DNA of 64,000 nt, from positions 4,783,001 through 4,847,000 of the forward strand of contig NZ_CP036533.1 of assembly GCF_024585265.1 (NCBI RefSeq). Reading direction: 5' to 3'. Under the pieces are notes generated by a model, which was given only the letters and a program-made list of their open reading frames with translations, was not told where the DNA came from and did not search any database. This stretch comes from Bradyrhizobium sp. WBAH42 (lineage in GTDB: Bacteria; Pseudomonadota; Alphaproteobacteria; Rhizobiales; Xanthobacteraceae). Position numbers and translations under genes: made by a program. This document shows, one piece after another, positions 1-8,808 of this stretch (its first letter is position 1; each line of letters starts with the position of its first letter).

Positions 1-361
1 GCTTGGGTCGTCGTTGAACCAACCCCGGTTCAACAGGATCCAGCCTTCTTTTGCCCGTCCTTTCACCAGAAAAACGTAAAATGCGTGTGAAGCGCGCGCG
101 GCGGCGGCATGACGACAGCTGCGCGGGGCGCATATCGGTACCGGCACCGGAACTTAGCGGGCGACTTTGACCTGCCGTGAGACCTGTCTGATATAACTGG
201 CATTTTCCGAGATTTGTTTCGTCGCCGCGCCCGGGACGAAACAATTCTCACGAAGACGAAACCATTTTCAGCTTTTCGCGCATCACGCGCGAAACCGCCC
301 ATGGTTATCAGGCTCATAACGACGACGGCGCACCGCCGGCCACCGAATTGGAACACACATC
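1..361. other. Leading non-coding stretch
   Basis: No convincing gene is visible. Open frames here are arginine-rich and lack ribosome sites, as expected for noise in GC-rich DNA. The stretch probably contains the 3' flank of a gene outside the window and the promoter of the small secreted-protein genes that follow. Confidence 0.4.
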
Positions 362-526
362 ATGCGCGCGCTCAGCTTCATCCTTGCTTTCGGTCTCGTT
401 CTCGCCGGCCCCTCATTGGCGGGTGCGCCCGATGGCAATCTCCCCGGTGTCGGCACCTTCCAGTACAGCGGCTCGCCCGTTGCGGTTCCGGCCGCTCAGC
501 CGATCATGATAGCTGCGCGCTTCTGA
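362..526 (+). CDS. Small secreted peptide, 54 aa
   Basis: An ATG opens a 54-residue frame that begins MRALSFILAFGLVLAG and reaches an ALA-type signal peptidase site near residue 20-22. The predicted mature part is only about 32 residues, rich in Gly, Pro and Ala, with no cysteine. The gene lies 31 bases before another secreted-protein gene on the same strand, so the two may be co-transcribed. No family is recognised. The signal-peptide pattern is the main support; the ribosome site is weak and the frame is short. Confidence 0.45.
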   Translation: MRALSFILAFGLVLAGPSLAGAPDGNLPGVGTFQYSGSPVAVPAAQPIMIAARF

Positions 527-557
527 CCGCACACAACAACAGCCGGCATAGCCCATC

Positions 558-920
558 ATGTTGCTTCGTCTCTGCGCCGCAGCGTTCGTGTCCCTTCTGA
601 CGATCAGCTCCGTTCAGGCGCAGGTCCGCTCACCTTCCAGGCTACCCGATCCGCGCGGCGAATTCGTTCGCCAGTGCGCGCCGCGCATGCTCGGCCGCTG
701 GGAGCATCCGGAGGAGGTCTGTGGCTGCCTGCACGATCACGCCGCCGCGGCCGTCGAGGATCGCGATCTGCGCGAAGCGCTGCTGCGGGGCATCAGCGAG
801 ACCGGCGTGCCCACCATCGAGACCGATTGGGTGCCGGCCTCCAAGCAGAGCGAGATCGGCCCGACCTTCACCAAGATCGCCAAACCGACCCTGCAGTGCA
901 TGTTCGATCCGGCGAAATAG
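558..920 (+). CDS. Secreted hypothetical protein, 120 aa
   Basis: The protein starts with a clear signal peptide (MLLRLCAAAFVSLLTISSVQAQ, cut after about residue 21), so it should act in the periplasm or be exported. The mature domain of about 99 residues has four cysteines, including a CGC pair near residues 55-57, and could form disulphides. The CGC plus helical spacing resembles other small rhizobial secreted proteins, but no named domain is recognised. It follows a smaller secreted-peptide gene and converges on the next gene, leaving only 12 bases between stops. Confidence 0.65.
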   Translation: MLLRLCAAAFVSLLTISSVQAQVRSPSRLPDPRGEFVRQCAPRMLGRWEHPEEVCGCLHDHAAAAVEDRDLREALLRGISETGVPTIETDWVPASKQSEIGPTFTKIAKPTLQCMFDPAK

Positions 921-932
921 CTTCCCGGATCC

Positions 933-1178
933 TCACTTCGTTTTCGGTCCGTGCCGCGGCACGCAGGAGCTCGTGCGCGAGACTCCCTTATCGGTCATCT
1001 TCGCGCCGCGCACTTCCCTGACTTGGCCGGCGGGGCAGGTTCCGTCATCCACGAGCACACGCTGGCCGAGCTTCAGATCGCCGATGTCCTGCTCGCGTCC
1101 GATGGTGGCGGCGCTTGCGGTCGAGGCAAGCGCGATGGCGATCAGCAACGAAAGGCAGGTCGCGTGGCGCAGCGGCAT
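933..1178 (-). CDS. Small secreted protein, 81 aa
   Basis: The product has an N-terminal signal peptide (about residues 1-23, ending ASTASA) and a mature domain of about 58 residues with a central DLKLGQRVLVDDGTCPAGQ motif and two cysteines. This pattern is familiar from small conserved Bradyrhizobium periplasmic proteins (DUF6719-like), recalled from the family rather than checked. The basic C-terminus ends in GPKTK. It converges with the upstream secreted-protein gene and lies head to head with nothing else, so it is probably monocistronic. Confidence 0.6.
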   Translation of the reverse strand: MPLRHATCLSLLIAIALASTASAATIGREQDIGDLKLGQRVLVDDGTCPAGQVREVRGAKMTDKGVSRTSSCVPRHGPKTK

Positions 1179-1244
1179 GATGTGAGGTCCCGGATCGATG
1201 CCGCAATCTAGGGAGCGGCGGGCGATTCTGATAGTGAAGCTTCG

Positions 1245-2714
1245 TCACGCGCGGCGGGCCGATTTTCCCCTTGCGCCCAATGCCGCGCGCGATTCCCTTG
1301 CGAGACGTTCGGCGGAGGCCACGAGCTGTGGCATGGGATGTCCGGAAAATCCCAGCACGAAGCCGGGGAGGGGACGCCCGCGCGAATAGGTGTCGGCCAA
1401 TAGCCAGCCTTCGGCGCCGGCCGCCTGCTTGGCATGCGCCGCAACCGCCGGATCGACGGCAGGATCGAACCGGGCGACAAGATGCAGGCCCTGTGACGGT
1501 ACCGGCACCGAAAGCGCGCCGTCGGATGCGACTTCCAGCGTCCCGGCGAGCACGTCGCGCGCCTCGCGATACAGTTTTCGCACGCGCTTCAGGTTCGCGG
1601 CGAAGGCGCCGGAATTGAGCATGTCCGCCACCGCGCCCTCCATCAGTGTGCCGGGAAAGCGGTCAAGCGCCGCGCGCGCTGCCGTCACGTCTGCGATCAG
1701 ACGTTCGGGCAGGGCGCAATAGCCGATGCGCAGGCCCGGAAACAGCGTCTTGGCAAATGTGCCGAGATAGATCACGCGCTGGAGGCGATCGATGCCGGCG
1801 AGCGACATCAGCGGCGCGCCGTCATAGCGGAACTCGCTGTCGTAATCGTCCTCGAGCACGAATGCGCTGGCCTGCTTCGCCCAGTCCAGAAGCTCGAGCC
1901 GCCGCGGCATCGACATCTGCACGCCAAGCGGAAACTGGTGCGATGGCGTGACGTAGGCCGCGCGTGCGGACGGCGCCGCGATCCGGCCTTTGGCGACGCG
2001 CATCCCGTGCTCGTCCACCTGGACAGGCACGGTGCGATAGCCGCAATGGGCGATGGTTTTTCGGGCGGCGGGATAGCCCGGGTCCTCGCACCAGACCTGG
2101 TCGCTGGATTTCAGGATCGCGCTCAGCACGATGCGCAGCGCGTGGAGCGTGCCAGAGGTCAACATGATCTGGTCGGGATCGCAACGCAATCCGCGCGCGG
2201 ACAACAGATGGTCGGCGATCGCCACACGCAGCTCGCGGCTGCCGCGAGGGTCGCCATAATGCAGGTGCTCCGATCCGAATGCCCGCATGCGGCGGCCGAC
2301 AAAAGCGCGAAAGCGCTGCACGGCGCGTTCGTCGATATGGGTACAGCCGAGCGCAAACGCGCCCTGCTTTGGCGCTTCGAGAACCACCTTCGGCTTGTTG
2401 GGCTCGGCGGCGCGCTTGGGGATACGCGCCGCGACGAACGTTCCGGAGCCGACCGTTGCGTCGGCAAAGCCGTCGGCGATCAGGCGCTCATAGGCGGTGA
2501 CGACGGCGTTGCGGCGGAAGCCGGTCTGCCTGGCCAGCGTCCGCGACGGCGGCAGCGGCTCGCCCGGCTTGACCAGACCGGAGACGATCATCTCGCACAG
2601 CGCCTGATAGAGCCGGTGCGCGGCGGATGCGCCGGCCGTGACATGAGGGCCGGCGAGATCGAGCGGAAGCTCGGGCTTGGCTCGGGAGGATGAATTGGTC
2701 GGAATTTTTTGCAT
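1245..2714 (-). CDS. MocR/PdxR-type GntR-family transcriptional regulator
   Basis: This 489-residue protein fuses an N-terminal GntR winged helix-turn-helix (about residues 20-90, with EPLPPSRTLARQTGFRRNAV) to a fold-type I aminotransferase-like domain. The domain retains the PLP-lysine context GTFAKTLFPGLRIGY. MocR proteins use PLP or an aldimine as effector rather than catalysing transamination. The frame is open far upstream, but the ATG at 2714 starts just before the winged helix and leaves a 75-base divergent promoter shared with the PNPOx-fold gene. That pairing suggests it controls its neighbour, perhaps in response to B6 status. Confidence 0.93.
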   Translation of the reverse strand: MQKIPTNSSSRAKPELPLDLAGPHVTAGASAAHRLYQALCEMIVSGLVKPGEPLPPSRTLARQTGFRRNAVVTAYERLIADGFADATVGSGTFVAARIPKRAAEPNKPKVVLEAPKQGAFALGCTHIDERAVQRFRAFVGRRMRAFGSEHLHYGDPRGSRELRVAIADHLLSARGLRCDPDQIMLTSGTLHALRIVLSAILKSSDQVWCEDPGYPAARKTIAHCGYRTVPVQVDEHGMRVAKGRIAAPSARAAYVTPSHQFPLGVQMSMPRRLELLDWAKQASAFVLEDDYDSEFRYDGAPLMSLAGIDRLQRVIYLGTFAKTLFPGLRIGYCALPERLIADVTAARAALDRFPGTLMEGAVADMLNSGAFAANLKRVRKLYREARDVLAGTLEVASDGALSVPVPSQGLHLVARFDPAVDPAVAAHAKQAAGAEGWLLADTYSRGRPLPGFVLGFSGHPMPQLVASAERLARESRAALGARGKSARRA

Positions 2715-2789
2715 GGAATTGGAACTATCGCAGACCAAATGCGCCGCTACAACTGCTCCGGATTTTCTTCTATCCGAGCAGGAGCGGCC

Positions 2790-3515
2790 GTGAGCCAGAC
2801 CGAGACCTCGACTTCCTATCCGACATCGGCACGCAACCAGGTGAAGCGCCGGCACGACCGCGGATTCTATGATCACGACACGGTTCATCGCATCCTGGAT
2901 TCCTCGATGCTGTGCCACGTCTCCTACGCGATCGACGGCCAGCCCTATTGCACGCCGACCTTCTTCTGGCGGCAGGGCACCAAGCTCTACTGGCACGGAT
3001 CGAGCGCCAGCCGCATGCTGCGCAACCAGAGCAGGGGCGAGCGCGTCTGCCTGACGGTCGCCCATCTCGACAGCCTCGTGCTGGCGCGCTGCGGCTTCAA
3101 CCATTCCGCCGACTACCGCGCCGTCATGGCGTTCGGCACGGCCTATCTCGTCACCGACCCCGATGAGAAGGAGCGGGCGGTGATCGCGATGGTCGATCGC
3201 TTCTTCCCGGATCGCACCGCCGGCCTGCGACAGAGCACCACACAGGAAATCAAGGCAACGTCGTTCATCGCAATGGAAATCGAGGAAGCTTCGGCCAAGA
3301 TCCGGAGCAAGGGTGTCGCCGACGACGATGAGGACTATGCGTTGCCGATCTATGCGGAGCGCATTCCGGTCCGCACCGTGCTCGGCGCCCCGGAACCGTG
3401 TCCGCGCCTGCTCGATGGTGTGCGCCGGCCTGCGACGCTGAACGGCTATTCCGAAGGCCGGCTGCTCGAAGATGCATTGCGGGATGCATATTTTCTGGAG
3501 TACCCGAACGGCTGA
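2790..3515 (+). CDS. Pyridoxamine 5'-phosphate oxidase-fold flavoprotein
   Basis: A 241-residue protein of the PNPOx-like split-barrel superfamily (NimA / flavin-nucleotide-binding type). It carries the usual opening (RRHDRGFYDHDTVHRIL) and strand pattern (HVSYAIDGQPYCTPTFFW, then LYWHGSSASRMLRN), which in the family binds FMN. I start it at the GTG at 2790, which has AGGAG 5 bases upstream; the longer ATG frame would overlap the divergent promoter. It sits opposite a MocR regulator, a recurrent arrangement. The substrate is unknown, and it is not the canonical biosynthetic PdxH. Confidence 0.9.
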   Translation: MSQTETSTSYPTSARNQVKRRHDRGFYDHDTVHRILDSSMLCHVSYAIDGQPYCTPTFFWRQGTKLYWHGSSASRMLRNQSRGERVCLTVAHLDSLVLARCGFNHSADYRAVMAFGTAYLVTDPDEKERAVIAMVDRFFPDRTAGLRQSTTQEIKATSFIAMEIEEASAKIRSKGVADDDEDYALPIYAERIPVRTVLGAPEPCPRLLDGVRRPATLNGYSEGRLLEDALRDAYFLEYPNG

Positions 3516-3569
3516 AATCGGCTAGTTTGCGCGCTCCTTGGGACCATTGGAATGTCTGGAGTCGCCCGA

Positions 3570-4847
3570 ATGAATGCCGAAACGCAGCAGAGGATTCTTG
3601 ACGCCGTCGACAACGGCTTCGAAGCTCAGCTTGCAACTACAAGCGATTTCGTCGCGATCCCTTCGACCCGCGGGGCGGAGGGACCCTGCCAGGACATGAT
3701 CGGCGATCTCCTGCGCGAACGCGGCTACGAGGTCGACGACTGGCATATCGATGTCGAGGATTTGAAAGATCTGCGCGGCTTCGGCCCGATCGAGCACGAC
3801 TTTTCGAAGGCGCGATCCGTGGTTGGCACTTACCGCCCGCGAACCAATGGCGGCAAGTCGCTGATCCTGCAAGGGCACTGCGACGTGGTGCCGGCGGGTC
3901 CGCTCGAATTGTGGGATACGCCGCCATTCTCGCCGGTCATCAAGGACGGCAAGATGTTCGGCCGCGGTGCCTGCGACATGAAGTCCGGGACGATCGGTGC
4001 GCTCTATGCGCTGGACGCGATCAAGGCGGCTGGCTTCAGGCCGACGGCGCGGATCCATTTTCAATCGGTGATCGAGGAGGAGAGCACCGGCGTCGGCGCA
4101 CTCTCCACCCTGCAGCGCGGCTATCGCGCGGACGCCTGCTTCATTCCGGAGCCGACCGGCGGCAAGATGGTGCGATCGCAGGTTGGCGTGATCTGGTTTC
4201 GCCTCCGCGTGAAGGGACACCCGACCCACGTTGCCTTCGCAGGCTCCGGCGCGAACGCCATCATGGCGGCATATCACCTGATCCAGGCGCTGCAGAAGCT
4301 CGAGATCGAATGGAACGAGCGCGCCAAGGCCGACCGTCACTTCAAGACGATCGACCATCCCGTCAACTTCAACGCCGGCGTCATCAAGGGCGGCGACTGG
4401 GCCTCGAGCGTGCCGGCCTGGTGCGATGTCGACTGCCGGATTGCGGTGTTGCCGGGCTGGTCGATCGCCGATCACCAGAAGGAGATCATGGCCTGCGTCG
4501 CCGCCGCTTCGCGCAACCACCGCTTCCTCGCCAACAATCCGCCGCAGGTCGAGTGGTCCGGCTTCCTGTCGGAAGGCTATGAGCTGACCAATGCTAGGGA
4601 GCCCGAGGCTGCGTTCGGCAAGGCCTTCAACAGGGTCTATGGCGGCGCGCCAGAGGATCTCGTCTTCACGGCACTGACCGACACGCGCTTCTACGGCCTC
4701 AACCACGACATCCCGAGCCTCTGCTTTGGCGCCAGCGGAGGCGAGATGCACGGCTTCAACGAGTTCGTCGATCTGGATTCATTGAAGAAGGCGACCAAGG
4801 CGATGGCGCTGTTCATCGCGGAATGGTGCGGCGTGGAGGAGGCGTAG
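3570..4847 (+). CDS. M20-family ArgE/DapE-type deacylase
   Basis: A zinc-dependent amidohydrolase of about 425 residues with the M20 signature: GHCDVVP (metal His and the following Asp), RGACDMKSG (bridging Asp), the catalytic pair in VIEEEST, and the C-terminal metal ligand in GGEMHGFNE. A dimerisation insert lies between the two halves of the metal domain. The family covers acetylornithine deacetylase, succinyl-diaminopimelate desuccinylase and many N-acyl amino-acid hydrolases; length and context do not choose between them. The ATG at 3570 (GGAG upstream) is preferred over the in-frame ATG at 3552. Confidence 0.92.
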   Translation: MNAETQQRILDAVDNGFEAQLATTSDFVAIPSTRGAEGPCQDMIGDLLRERGYEVDDWHIDVEDLKDLRGFGPIEHDFSKARSVVGTYRPRTNGGKSLILQGHCDVVPAGPLELWDTPPFSPVIKDGKMFGRGACDMKSGTIGALYALDAIKAAGFRPTARIHFQSVIEEESTGVGALSTLQRGYRADACFIPEPTGGKMVRSQVGVIWFRLRVKGHPTHVAFAGSGANAIMAAYHLIQALQKLEIEWNERAKADRHFKTIDHPVNFNAGVIKGGDWASSVPAWCDVDCRIAVLPGWSIADHQKEIMACVAAASRNHRFLANNPPQVEWSGFLSEGYELTNAREPEAAFGKAFNRVYGGAPEDLVFTALTDTRFYGLNHDIPSLCFGASGGEMHGFNEFVDLDSLKKATKAMALFIAEWCGVEEA

Positions 4848-4856
4848 GCCTCTCCG

Positions 4857-4944
4857 CCGTCATTGCGAGCGCAGCGAAGCAATCCAGCATCTCTCGGCGG
4901 CGGCAGCCTGGATTGCTTCGTCGCTGCGCTCCTCGCAATGACGG
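4857..4944. repeat. Palindromic intergenic repeat (REP/BIME type)
   Basis: Two arms, GTCATTGCGAGC...GCAATCC and its near-perfect reverse complement, face each other across a short GC-rich loop. This sequence type is widely dispersed between genes in Bradyrhizobium and relatives. It could form a strong RNA hairpin behind the M20 gene and protect its 3' end. Confidence 0.8.
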
Positions 4945-4958
4945 AACGGCGGTTAGGT

Positions 4959-5060
4959 CCTCATCCTGAGGAGCTTGCGGAGCAAGCGTCTCGAAGGGTG
5001 AAGGCACGGCCGGTGGCCTCGCCCTTCGAGACGCCGCTTCGCAGCTCCTCAGGGTGAGGA
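4959..5060. repeat. Second palindromic intergenic repeat
   Basis: Arms CCTCATCCTGAGGAGC and GCTCCTCAGGGTGAGG bracket inner complementary arms with GTCTCGAAGGG / CCCTTCGAGAC. It lies 14 bases after the previous palindrome, so this gap holds two different REP-type elements in tandem and little else before the kynurenine operon. Confidence 0.8.
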
Positions 5061-5193
5061 GAAACATCTTGCCGCCCTGTGCCCGAAACACGGGCTTCGC
5101 CAACTCCTTTAAGCTTAAAAGAAAGACTAGGATAGCGGGCGTCCCGGTGGCAGACTGGCGTCCGGTTCGTCGGACGAGTCCTCGGGAGCAACG

Positions 5194-6003
5194 ATGCGCG
5201 ATTGGGATGACGCTTACGCCAATTCGGCCCATATCCCGGGCTCGGACAAGATGCCGGCGCTGTGGGCGGAGCGGGCGGCGGCCTACCGCGCCGGGCTGAA
5301 GGAATTTCGTCCCGACATCGCCTACGGCGCCGGCGAGCGTCAAAAGCTCGACCTGATCCTGCCTGACGGCGACAGCAAGGGTCTGGTCGTCTTCGTTCAT
5401 GGCGGCTACTGGATGCGCTTCGACAAGTCGGCCTGGACCGACCTCGCCGAAGGTGCCCGGCATCATGGCTGGACGGTGGTGCTGCCGAGCTACACGCTGG
5501 CGCCGGCTGCACGCATCTCCGATATCACCGCGGAAATCACCGCCGCGATCGCCAAAGCCGCATCGCTGGTCTCAGGGCCGATCCGGCTCGCCGGCCATTC
5601 CGCCGGCGGCCATCTCGTCACGCGCATGCTGTGCGACGACAGCCGGCTCGAGTCTGCTGTCTTCAACCGCATCGCCGGCACGCTCTCGATCAGCGGCCTG
5701 CATGATCTGCGTCCGCTGCTCAAGACGAAGATGAACGACACGCTGCGCATGACCATGGAGGAGGCGAGCCTCGAAAGCGCGGCGCTGCATCTGCCGCGGG
5801 GGCATTCGCCCGTAACGGCCTGGGTCGGCGGCAGCGAGCGGCCCGAATTCATCCGCCAGTCCGATCTGATGGCCAATATCTGGACCGGCTTCGACGTGCC
5901 GACGCACCTCGTCATCGATCCCGGTCTCAACCATTTTACCGTGATTGACGGGCTGAAGGAGCCGTGCTCGCCGATCACTGCCCGCCTGATCGGCCTCGAC
6001 TGA
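5194..6003 (+). CDS. Kynurenine formamidase, alpha/beta-hydrolase type
   Basis: A 269-residue alpha/beta hydrolase with the oxyanion motif HGGYW at residues 69-73 and the nucleophile elbow GHSAGG at 134-139 (Ser136). Asp and His of the triad are expected near DPGLNHF at the C-terminus. HGGYW is typical of arylformamidases of the eukaryotic AFMID class, which hydrolyse N-formylkynurenine to kynurenine and formate. The function is supported by position: kynA starts 34 bases downstream and kynU follows. It would stand in for the unrelated metal-dependent KynB of many proteobacteria. Confidence 0.85.
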   Translation: MRDWDDAYANSAHIPGSDKMPALWAERAAAYRAGLKEFRPDIAYGAGERQKLDLILPDGDSKGLVVFVHGGYWMRFDKSAWTDLAEGARHHGWTVVLPSYTLAPAARISDITAEITAAIAKAASLVSGPIRLAGHSAGGHLVTRMLCDDSRLESAVFNRIAGTLSISGLHDLRPLLKTKMNDTLRMTMEEASLESAALHLPRGHSPVTAWVGGSERPEFIRQSDLMANIWTGFDVPTHLVIDPGLNHFTVIDGLKEPCSPITARLIGLD

Positions 6004-6037
6004 GCAAAGCCGGGAAGATCGATCGAAAGGACCCGCC

Positions 6038-6877
6038 ATGACGTCCCGCGATTACGATCCTGCAAGCGAAGGCGCCGAGACCGATTTCGCCCGGCGCATG
6101 TCCTATGGCGACTACCTTGCGCTGGATGCGATTCTTGGCGCGCAGCACCCGCTGTCGGAGGCGCATGACGAGATGCTGTTCATCATCCAGCATCAGACCA
6201 CGGAGTTGTGGATGCGGCTCGCCATCCACGAGCTCAGCGCTGCGCGCCGCGCGATCGCCAAAGACGAGGTTGCCCCCGCGATGAAGATGCTGGCGCGGAT
6301 GTCGCGCATCTTCGAGCAGCTCAACAACGCCTGGGACGTACTCCGGACCATGACGCCCAGCGAGTATACCCGCTTCCGCTCGCAGCTCGGTCAATCCTCG
6401 GGGTTCCAGTCACGCCAGTACCGACTGATCGAATTCCTGCTCGGCAACCGCAACCACGCCATGCTGAAGCCGCACGCGCACGATGCCGAGACGGTCAAGC
6501 TGCTCGAAGCCGAGCTCGCGACGCCAAGCCTCTATGACGAGGTGCTGCGGCTCGCCGACCGCAACGGGCTCAAGATGCCTGCGGCGGTGCTGGCGCGCGA
6601 CGTTCGCGAGACGCACAGCTTCAACGAAGGCGTGCTGCAGGCCTGGCGTATCGTCTACGAGGCGCCGGAGACGCACTGGATGCTCTACGAGCTGGCCGAG
6701 AAGCTGGTCGATTTCGAGGACTATTTCCGGCGCTGGCGCTTCAACCACGTCACCACGGTCGAGCGGGTCATCGGCTTCAAACGCGGCACCGGCGGCACCG
6801 GCGGCGTGAGCTATCTGAAGCGCATGCTCGAGGTCGAGCTGTTTCCCGAGCTCTGGCGCGTGCGTACAATTCTGTAG
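6038..6877 (+). CDS. kynA: Tryptophan 2,3-dioxygenase
   Basis: A 279-residue haem enzyme that opens the indole ring of L-tryptophan to N-formylkynurenine, the first step of the kynurenine pathway, in the cytoplasm. Family landmarks are clear: [13 protein letters not shown] near residues 47-59 (substrate pocket) and the C-terminal [21 protein letters not shown], which contains the proximal haem histidine. Length matches bacterial homologues. AAAGGA lies 8 bases before the ATG. Only two bases separate its stop from kynU, which indicates one transcript. Confidence 0.97.
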   Translation: MTSRDYDPASEGAETDFARRMSYGDYLALDAILGAQHPLSEAHDEMLFIIQHQTTELWMRLAIHELSAARRAIAKDEVAPAMKMLARMSRIFEQLNNAWDVLRTMTPSEYTRFRSQLGQSSGFQSRQYRLIEFLLGNRNHAMLKPHAHDAETVKLLEAELATPSLYDEVLRLADRNGLKMPAAVLARDVRETHSFNEGVLQAWRIVYEAPETHWMLYELAEKLVDFEDYFRRWRFNHVTTVERVIGFKRGTGGTGGVSYLKRMLEVELFPELWRVRTIL

Positions 6878-6879
6878 GG

Positions 6880-8088
6880 ATGTCCATGACCAGGCTTCGC
6901 GTCTACGACGACACCAAAGCGTTGTTCCATCTGCCTGACGGCCTGATCTATCTCGACGGCAATTCGCTCGGTGCGCTGCCGCTGGGCGTTGCCGAGCGCG
7001 TCAACCGCGTGATCACCGAGGAGTGGGGCAACGAGCTGATCCGCGCCTGGAACACCGCAGGCTGGTATGTCCAGCCGCGCCATGTCGGCGATCGCATCGC
7101 GCGGCTGATCGGTGCGGAGGCCGGCTCGGTGATGGTCGGAGACACGCTGTCCCTGAAGGTCTATCAGGCACTCGCCGCCGCGCTCGACATGACCCCGTCC
7201 CGCAAGATCGTCCTGTCGGACACCGGCAACTTCCCGACCGACCTCTACATGGCCGAGGGCCTGATCGCGACGCTTGGGCGCGGCCATCAATTGCGTCTGG
7301 TGGCACCTGAGGAGATCGAGGGCGCGTTGTCCGACGAGACCGCCGTTCTGTACATCACCGAGGTCGACTACCGCACCGGCCGTCGCCACGACATGGCAAA
7401 GCTCACCGCGAGAGCGCACGCGCTCGGCATCGTCACCCTCTGGGATCTCGCCCATTCCGCCGGCGCGCTGCCGGTCGATCTCGCCGGGAGCGGCGCCGAT
7501 TTCGCCGCGGGGTGTACCTACAAATATCTCAACGCGGGTCCCGGAGCGCCGGCCTTCCTCTACGTCGCGCCGCGTCATGCCGACAGCGCTCGCGCCGCTC
7601 TGTCGGGGTGGATGGGCCACGCAAAACCGTTTGCGTTCGAGCTTGCCTATGCGGCCGCGGGCGGCGTCGAACGCATGCGCGTTGGCACCCCTCCGGTGCT
7701 CGCCATGGCGGCGCTGGAGGCCTCGCTCGATATCTGGGACAAAGTCGACATCGCGGAGGTTCGTGCGCGTTCGCTGGCGCTGGGTGATCTCCTGATCAGT
7801 GAAGTCGAGCGCCATTGTCCGCAGCTCAAGCTCGTCACCCCGCGCGATCATGAGCGCCGCGGCTCGCAAGTCTCGTTCGCCTTCGACGGCGGCTACGCCG
7901 CGATGCAGGCCCTGATCGCCCGTGGTGTCATCGGCGATTTCCGCGCGCCTGACATCATGCGGTTCGGCCTGACGCCGCTCTATGTCGGAGAGAATGAGAT
8001 CATCCGGGCGGCGGAGATCATCGAAGAGGTGATTTCAGGGGAGGTGTGGCGACGGCCGGAGTACCAGGTGGTGAACGCGGTGACGTGA
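6880..8088 (+). CDS. kynU: Kynureninase
   Basis: A 402-residue fold-type I PLP enzyme that cleaves L-kynurenine to anthranilate and L-alanine. The Schiff-base lysine lies in TYKYLNAGPG (Lys215), with the cofactor aspartate in LWDLAHSAG (Asp189). The N-terminal YLDGNSLG box and the C-terminal RFGLTPLY box are standard. It completes the formamidase-kynA-kynU operon. A second ATG at 6886 is an equally good start. No anthranilate-degrading genes follow, so anthranilate may return to tryptophan or NAD-linked metabolism, or be excreted. Confidence 0.97.
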   Translation: MSMTRLRVYDDTKALFHLPDGLIYLDGNSLGALPLGVAERVNRVITEEWGNELIRAWNTAGWYVQPRHVGDRIARLIGAEAGSVMVGDTLSLKVYQALAAALDMTPSRKIVLSDTGNFPTDLYMAEGLIATLGRGHQLRLVAPEEIEGALSDETAVLYITEVDYRTGRRHDMAKLTARAHALGIVTLWDLAHSAGALPVDLAGSGADFAAGCTYKYLNAGPGAPAFLYVAPRHADSARAALSGWMGHAKPFAFELAYAAAGGVERMRVGTPPVLAMAALEASLDIWDKVDIAEVRARSLALGDLLISEVERHCPQLKLVTPRDHERRGSQVSFAFDGGYAAMQALIARGVIGDFRAPDIMRFGLTPLYVGENEIIRAAEIIEEVISGEVWRRPEYQVVNAVT

Positions 8089-8093
8089 GGCGG

Positions 8094-8153
8094 TCTCGTG
8101 CCCCGGACGCAGCGCAGCAACGCTTCGCGTTGCTGCGCGTCCGGGACACGAGA
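8094..8153. repeat. Palindromic repeat behind kynU
   Basis: TCTCGTGCCCCGGACGC and GCGTCCGGGACACGAGA pair over most of their length, with a second inner hairpin of AGCAACGC / GCGTTGCT. The long GC stem could stop or stabilise the kyn transcript; it belongs to the dispersed REP-type repeats of this group. Confidence 0.75.
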
Positions 8154-8259
8154 GTATGGCATTGCGTGAGGACGTCAGCACCGCCATTACCTCGGACGTC
8201 ATTGCTTCGCCGCGCGGGGCAACTCACGCTGAGGCAACAACCAATTGGGAGCAGTTCCG

Positions 8260-8658
8260 ATGACGCCGCTCGAGAAACTTAAAGCGATGAAGATGCCGTT
8301 CGCCGAGCTCAAGGGCGTCGAGTTTGTCGAGGCGGAGAAGGACCGCGTAGTGGCGCGGATGACCGTCCGGGCCGATCTCTGCACGCTGCACCACACCATC
8401 CACGGCGGGGCCGTGATGGCGCTGGCCGATTCCGTCGGCGCGGCGGCGACCGTGATCAATCTGCCCGAGGACGCCAAGGGGACGACCACGCTGGAGAGCA
8501 AAACCAATTTCATCGGCGGGGCAAAGGAGGGGGCCACAATCATCGCTACTGCCACCCCGGTGCACCGGGGCCGGCGGACCCAGGTCTGGACCACCCGGCT
8601 GGAAACCCAGGACGGCAAGCTGGTTGCGGTGGTGACCCAGACGCAGCTGGTACTGTGA
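8260..8658 (+). CDS. PaaI-family hotdog thioesterase
   Basis: A single hotdog domain of 132 residues. It has the PaaI-type active-site box TIHGGAVMALADSVG (HGG followed by an acidic residue one helix turn on) and the closing strands GAKEGATIIATATPVHRGRRTQVW. Such enzymes hydrolyse acyl- or aryl-acyl-CoA thioesters, often as tetramers. I use the ATG at 8260 because GGGAG sits 8 bases before it; an upstream in-frame TTG adds five residues. It is monocistronic and separated from the kyn operon by a repeat, so no pathway can be assigned. Confidence 0.9.
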   Translation: MTPLEKLKAMKMPFAELKGVEFVEAEKDRVVARMTVRADLCTLHHTIHGGAVMALADSVGAAATVINLPEDAKGTTTLESKTNFIGGAKEGATIIATATPVHRGRRTQVWTTRLETQDGKLVAVVTQTQLVL

Positions 8659-8808
8659 CTACAGCATTTTGATTTTATTAACGAATTAGTCGCGTCGGTG
8701 CCCGAATCTTGGGCAGGTTCCCGTCTTGAAAATCATGGTGCGATGCACAATATTGGGGGCCTAGGGATTCGAACGCCTCCTCGAGGGACACCAAGAGGAG
8801 TTTCTGAC

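Noticed and set aside
2715..3104. 130-codon N-terminal extension of the MocR regulator
   Set aside because: It would overlap the divergent PNPOx-fold gene, and homologous winged-helix sequence starts only after the ATG at 2714.
3522..4751. 409-codon minus-strand frame across the M20 deacylase
   Set aside because: Shadow of the real gene on the other strand; composition is Ala/Arg/Asp-rich with no motifs.
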